Below, piece after piece: positions 60,119 to 64,000 of a stretch of 64,000 nucleotides of DNA. A program made the translations under genes and the position numbers. How positions within the stretch are numbered: the first letter of the stretch is position 1; every line of letters begins with the position of its first letter. This stretch comes from Ancylobacter polymorphus (GTDB taxonomy: Bacteria > Pseudomonadota > Alphaproteobacteria > Rhizobiales > Xanthobacteraceae): the NCBI RefSeq assembly GCF_022836935.1, contig NZ_CP083239.1:1553501-1617500 (forward strand). Reading direction: 5' to 3'. The notes under the pieces are model-generated. The model worked only from the letters and a program-made list of their open reading frames with translations, was not told the origin of the DNA and did no database searches.

Positions 60119-60937
60119 TTGACGCTCTCCATCGCCACCTGGAACATCAATTCGGTGCGCCTGCGCATCGGGCTCGTCGCCAAGCTCGCCGAGGAACACC
60201 AGCCGGATGTCATCTGCCTGCAGGAGACCAAGACGCCGGATGACCGCTTTCCACTGAAGGAGGCGGCAAAGTTCGGCTATCCCCACGCCGCCATTCACGG
60301 ACAGAAGGGCTATCACGGCGTCGCCATCCTCTCGAAGCGGCCCTTCGAGGCGGTGAGCCGGCAAGGCTTCTGCGACATGGGCGATGCGCGGCACATTTCG
60401 GTGGTGCTTGGCCGCGAGGCCGGTCTTTCCGCGCCGCTCACCATCCATAATTTCTACATCCCCGCCGGCGGCGATATTCCCGACCCTGACGTGAACGAGA
60501 AGTTCCGCCACAAGCTCGCCTTCCTCGATGAGGCGACCGCCTGGGAGCATCTGCACCCGCAGGACCCCGCCGCGCGCTCGGTGCTGGTGGGCGATCTCAA
60601 CATCGCGCCGCTGGAAGCGGATGTGTGGAGCCACAAGCAGCTTCTCGACGTGGTCAGCCACACGCCGATCGAGGTAGAGAAGCTGGAACGGCTGCAGGCG
60701 GCGGGAAACTGGGTGGATGTGATGCGCAATTTCATCCCGCCGCAGGAGAAGCTCTTCACCTGGTGGAGCTACCGCGCCGCCGACTGGGCGGCTTCCAATC
60801 GCGGCCGCCGGCTCGACCATGTGTGGGCGACCCCGGCGCTGGCGCCGACCGCGCGCGCACTCACCGTGCTACGCGAGGCGCGCGGCTGGGAGCGGCCTTC
60901 CGACCATGTGCCCGTGATCGCCACTTTCGACGCCTGA
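60119..60937 (+). CDS. xthA: Exodeoxyribonuclease III (AP endonuclease)
   Basis: 272 residues of the EEP superfamily: SIATWNINSVR, LQETK, GDLNIAP and DHVWATPAL then SDHVPV supply the catalytic Asn/Glu/Asp/His. It repairs abasic sites and trims 3' ends. No ATG precedes the first conserved residue; TTG at 60119 (TTGACGCTC) starts the protein at MTLSIATW. Follows lolA by 149 bp and precedes lptM. Confidence 0.94.
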   Translation: MTLSIATWNINSVRLRIGLVAKLAEEHQPDVICLQETKTPDDRFPLKEAAKFGYPHAAIHGQKGYHGVAILSKRPFEAVSRQGFCDMGDARHISVVLGREAGLSAPLTIHNFYIPAGGDIPDPDVNEKFRHKLAFLDEATAWEHLHPQDPAARSVLVGDLNIAPLEADVWSHKQLLDVVSHTPIEVEKLERLQAAGNWVDVMRNFIPPQEKLFTWWSYRAADWAASNRGRRLDHVWATPALAPTARALTVLREARGWERPSDHVPVIATFDA

Positions 60938-61032
60938 CGGCGGCGACGCGCCTGCGCGGCGGGCCTCGCCTTTCCGCAAGCGGCGTTATAGGTTGCGCCT
61001 GAACCCGATCCGACCCAGCCGAGGAAGCCTCC

Positions 61033-61242
61033 TTGTCCCGCGCTCTCTCCCGCCTGTGCCGCACCTTCGCTCTCACGCTCGCGCTCGGTGGCGCGCTGGC
61101 GCTGGGCGGCTGTGGCGTGAAAGGCCCGCTGGAGCCGCCGCCCGGTTCGCCGCAGGCGCAGCCCGGGCCGGACGGCAAGGTGCCGAAAGATACCGGCCCG
61201 GTGAAGCCGAAACAGCCTTTCATCCTCGACGGCCTGCTCTGA
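61033..61242 (+). CDS. lptM: LPS translocon maturation chaperone LptM
   Basis: Small lipoprotein of 69 residues, TTG start with AGGAAG 9 bases upstream. Lipobox LALGGC (Cys near residue 27) follows a hydrophobic signal. The mature tail GVKGPLEPPPG...PFILDGLL is family-typical. It helps LptD oxidise and assemble in the outer membrane. Usual partner of lysA, which starts 13 bp later. Confidence 0.88.
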   Translation: MSRALSRLCRTFALTLALGGALALGGCGVKGPLEPPPGSPQAQPGPDGKVPKDTGPVKPKQPFILDGLL

Positions 61243-61255
61243 CCACCGAAGCGCC

Positions 61256-62524
61256 ATGCACCATTTCGCCTATCGTGACGGCATCCTCCATGCGGAGGAT
61301 GTGAGCCTTGTCGATATCGCCCGCGCGGTCGGCACGCCGTTCTATGCCTATTCCACGGCGACGCTGGAACGGCACCACCGCGTGTTCACCGACGCCTTCG
61401 CCGATATGCGCACCACGCTGTGCTACGCGGTCAAGGCCAATTCCAACCAGGCGGTGATCCGCACCTTCGCCAAGCTCGGCGCGGGGGCGGACATCGTCTC
61501 GGGCGGCGAATTGAAGCGCGCGCTGGCGGCGGGCGTGGAGCCGCACAAGATCGTGTTCTCCGGTGTCGGCAAGACCCGCGAGGAAATGGCGGCGGCGCTC
61601 GATGCCGGCATCATGTGCTTCAATGTCGAGAGTGAGCCGGAATTGCTCACCCTCTCGGAAGTCGCGGTGAGCCACGGGGTGGCGGCGCCGATCTCGATCC
61701 GCGTCAACCCGGATGTGGATGCCAAGACCCACCACAAGATCTCCACCGGCAAGTCCGACAACAAGTTCGGCATTCCGGTGTCGCGGGCGCGCGAGGTCTA
61801 TCGCCATGCGGCCGCCCTGCCGGGGCTGCGCATCACCGGCGTCGACATGCATATCGGCAGCCAGATCACCGATCTCGGCCCGTTCGACAATGCCACCGCG
61901 CTGCTGGTGGAACTCGCCCGCGACCTGATGGCCGAGGGCCATCCGCTCACCCATCTCGATCTCGGCGGCGGGCTCGGCGTGCCCTATGTCGCCGGCGAGG
62001 CGGAGCCGCCGCTGCCGTCGGCCTATGCGGCGCTGGTCAAGCGGCACACGCATAATCTTGGCCTCGGCCTCGTCTTCGAGGTCGGGCGCATGCTGGTGGC
62101 CAATGCCGGCATCCTCGTCGCCCGCGTGCTCTATGTGAAGGAAGGCGAGGGCAAGCACTTCGTCATCGTCGACGCGGCGATGAACGATCTGATCCGCCCG
62201 ACGCTCTATGACGCGCATCACGAAATCTTGCCCGTGCGCCAGGCGGTACCCGGCGAGGGGCAGATGGTCGCGGATGTCGTGGGCCCGGTGTGCGAATCCG
62301 GCGATTTCCTGGCGTTGGGGCGGCGCCTGCCGGGGCTGAAGGCGGGCGATCTCATCGCCGTCATGACCGCCGGCGCCTATGGTGCGGTGCAGGCCTCCAC
62401 CTACAACACCCGCGCGCTGGTGCCGGAAGTGCTGGCGCGGGGCGGGGAATTCGCGGTCGTGCGTCCGCGCGTCGAGGTGGATGAGCTGATCGCGCTCGAC
62501 CGGATTCCCGGCTGGCTGGCCTGA
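61256..62524 (+). CDS. lysA: Diaminopimelate decarboxylase LysA
   Basis: PLP enzyme of 422 residues for the last step of lysine synthesis (meso-DAP to lysine). Lys60 in CYAVKANSNQAV is the PLP lysine; DIVSGGELKRAL, HMHIGSQI and the late CESGDF motif are hallmarks. MHHFAYRDGILHAEDV is the common alphaproteobacterial start. Operon with lptM; a TIGR02302-type gene follows 159 bp later. Confidence 0.96.
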   Translation: MHHFAYRDGILHAEDVSLVDIARAVGTPFYAYSTATLERHHRVFTDAFADMRTTLCYAVKANSNQAVIRTFAKLGAGADIVSGGELKRALAAGVEPHKIVFSGVGKTREEMAAALDAGIMCFNVESEPELLTLSEVAVSHGVAAPISIRVNPDVDAKTHHKISTGKSDNKFGIPVSRAREVYRHAAALPGLRITGVDMHIGSQITDLGPFDNATALLVELARDLMAEGHPLTHLDLGGGLGVPYVAGEAEPPLPSAYAALVKRHTHNLGLGLVFEVGRMLVANAGILVARVLYVKEGEGKHFVIVDAAMNDLIRPTLYDAHHEILPVRQAVPGEGQMVADVVGPVCESGDFLALGRRLPGLKAGDLIAVMTAGAYGAVQASTYNTRALVPEVLARGGEFAVVRPRVEVDELIALDRIPGWLA

Positions 62525-62683
62525 AGCCGGCCGGGCCTTCCGTCCCTCGGGCCGCCGCACCCGCTCACAAGGTGATGATGGGCTGAGCCTGCCCGTTCCG
62601 GCGGCAGGACTGGCGCGCCCGCCTCGCCATGTTAAGGTGACCTTGGGGCTGGTGTGGACCTGAGAGCGTCGGAGGTCGGCCGC

Positions 62684-64000
62684 GTGACGGCAACACCGGA
62701 TGGAACGGAAGGCGAGGGCCGCCCGGCGGCGGAGGTGAATCCGCGTGCTGAGCGGGCGCGGGCGGACACCCGGCCGAGCGAGCAGCGCCCGACCGAGCTG
62801 CGCGCCACCGAGGAGCGCATGGGCGCGGCGCTGCGGCGCGCGCGCGGCGTGCTGCTGTGGGAGCGGGTCTGGCCGGCCATCGTCGCCGTCGCGGCGGCGC
62901 TCGGCGTGTTCCTCATCGCCTCCTGGCTCGGCCTGTGGCTGGCACTGCCGCCGCTCGGCCGCATCATCGGCCTCGCTCTCTTCGCCGCCCTGTTCGCCCT
63001 GGCACTGGTGCCGGCCTTCCGAATCCGCCCGCCCTCCGCCGGCGAGGCGCTGTCGCGGCTCGACCGCGAGAGCCATCTGCCGCACCGGCCGGCCACCGCC
63101 CTGTCCGACCATCTCGCCTCCAAGCCCGACGATCCCGTCGGCGCCGCGCTGTGGCGGGCGCATCTGGCGCGAATGGCGGCGCAGATCGGCAGCCTGCGCG
63201 TCGGCATGCCCGCGCCGGGCGTCGCCGCCCGCGATGGGCGGGCGCTGCGGGCGCTGGTGCTGCTGGGCGTGATCGCCACCTTCTTCATGGTGCCGGGCGA
63301 GCATCTGCGCCGTATCGCCTCCGCCTTCGACTGGGCGGAGCTGGTGCCGCCCAAGCCTTACCGCGTGGACGCCTGGGTGACGCCGCCCGGCTATACCGGC
63401 CGCGCGCCCATCCTGCTGCCGGGCCTGCGCTCGCAGGAAGTGGCGCAGGGAACGGCGGCCGCACCGCTGGATGCCGGCGGCACCTTTGAAGCGAGCGCGA
63501 TGACCGTGCCGGCCGGCAGCGAGCTGGTGGTGCGCATCATCGGCCTCGCCGATGCAAAGCTGGTGACGCAGGGCGGCCTCGCGGCCGCCGCGCCTCGGGA
63601 AGGCGAGGCGCCGGTGCCTACGACGGGCGCGGCACCCTCTGCCTCCGCTCCCCCTTCCGCTGCCACCCCGACGGCGGCGGCTTCAGGTGACGAGCGGCGC
63701 TTCGTCATCGCCGCCGATGGCAGCGCCCGCATCGAGGCGCCGGACGGGCGCTTCGTCTCCTGGCATTTCCGCGCCCAGCCGGATGCGCCGCCGACCATCG
63801 AACTGACCAAGGAGCCGCAGGCCTCCGGCAACAACGCGCTGTCGCTGAGCTACAAGGCCGAGGATGATTACGGCATCGCCAGCGCCGAGGCGCGCTTCAC
63901 CGCCCTGCCGCCGGCCCCGCCGCTGCACGCGTTGAAGAATGCGCCGGCGCCCGCCGCGCCGCGTCCGCTGGTGGACGCGCCGAATTTTCCGCTGCCGCTG
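62684..64000 (+). CDS. TIGR02302/DUF4175 family membrane protein (partial)
   Basis: First 439 residues of a large protein cut by the window end (family members are 800-900). GTG start with GGAGGT 8 bases upstream. Two to three transmembrane helices (about 60-110 and 190-205), then WVTPPGYTGRAPILLPGLRSQE, the motif that starts the long periplasmic part. Function unknown; always next to lysA/lptM in Hyphomicrobiales. An acidic/Arg-rich head of 45 residues precedes the first helix. Confidence 0.85.
   Translation, partial: MTATPDGTEGEGRPAAEVNPRAERARADTRPSEQRPTELRATEERMGAALRRARGVLLWERVWPAIVAVAAALGVFLIASWLGLWLALPPLGRIIGLALFAALFALALVPAFRIRPPSAGEALSRLDRESHLPHRPATALSDHLASKPDDPVGAALWRAHLARMAAQIGSLRVGMPAPGVAARDGRALRALVLLGVIATFFMVPGEHLRRIASAFDWAELVPPKPYRVDAWVTPPGYTGRAPILLPGLRSQEVAQGTAAAPLDAGGTFEASAMTVPAGSELVVRIIGLADAKLVTQGGLAAAAPREGEAPVPTTGAAPSASAPPSAATPTAAASGDERRFVIAADGSARIEAPDGRFVSWHFRAQPDAPPTIELTKEPQASGNNALSLSYKAEDDYGIASAEARFTALPPAPPLHALKNAPAPAAPRPLVDAPNFPLPL

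Overview
The window is about 64 kb of GC-rich chromosome from an alphaproteobacterium of the order Hyphomicrobiales (Rhizobiales). Family Xanthobacteraceae is my best guess, made from gene content and order rather than a database match. Supporting signs are the metX-metW pair, the chorismate mutase-hisC-tyrC cluster, the proA-nadD-rsfS-rlmH-envC-ctpA-rppH block, the glnK-amtB-(aminotransferase)-ftsK-lolA-xthA block, lptM-lysA followed by a TIGR02302-type gene, and GC-rich extragenic palindromes typical of the order. I saw no rRNA, tRNA, CRISPR array, transposase, integrase or phage gene.

Layout. 1-6.7 kb: a methyltransferase, an AT-richer orphan, metX-metW read leftwards, and aromatic amino acid genes read rightwards from a shared control region. 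6.7-13.3 kb: a VOC protein with a YafY regulator, mmsA with a divergent LysR gene, and a MerR regulator divergent from a His-rich Zn/Cd/Pb P-type ATPase. 13.3-25.6 kb: argH and tlpA, an EamA exporter between two copies of a 45-bp repeat, 3-hydroxybutyryl-CoA dehydrogenase with etfBA, a leftward run (tspO, a two-TM protein, cobalamin adenosyltransferase, GST, rhomboid), a host-attachment-type protein behind an FNR/FixK-like box, brkB, and proA. 25.6-37.9 kb: nadD, then about 5 kb of extra genes (MFS exporter, secreted alpha/beta hydrolase, nhaA), a frameshifted second copy of the nadD 3' end, an AT-rich orphan, and then the conserved rsfS-rlmH-envC-ctpA-rppH genes. 37.9-43.2 kb: a TetR regulator with an RND efflux pump. 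43.5-52.9 kb: Lon-N-domain protein, YbbN-like thioredoxin, a tRNA-editing-domain protein, a two-gene polysaccharide O-acetylation unit, a C26 glutamine amidotransferase, a GntR regulator, a Trm112-like protein, a ubiquinone hydroxylase and tesB. 52.9-64 kb: glnK-amtB behind a sigma-54-type promoter, an aminotransferase, ftsK, lolA, xthA, lptM, lysA, and the start of a large TIGR02302 membrane protein cut by the window end.

Most of the window is core metabolism, envelope maintenance and stress transport. The metabolic genes feed methionine (metXW), Phe/Tyr (chorismate mutase, tyrC), arginine (argH), proline (proA), lysine (lysA), NAD (nadD) and electron transfer from acyl-CoA oxidation (etfBA). 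Two efflux systems and one metal exporter each sit next to their own regulator, with readable operators. The clearest sign of genome rearrangement is the nadD intact/remnant pair bracketing an accessory insert. The strangest sequence is a G13-C30 tract inside a 34-bp direct repeat just upstream of nadD, which looks like an assembly fault. I did not find a convincing new multi-gene system. The best leads for something undescribed are the AT-rich orphan next to the nadD remnant and the operator architecture upstream of metX.
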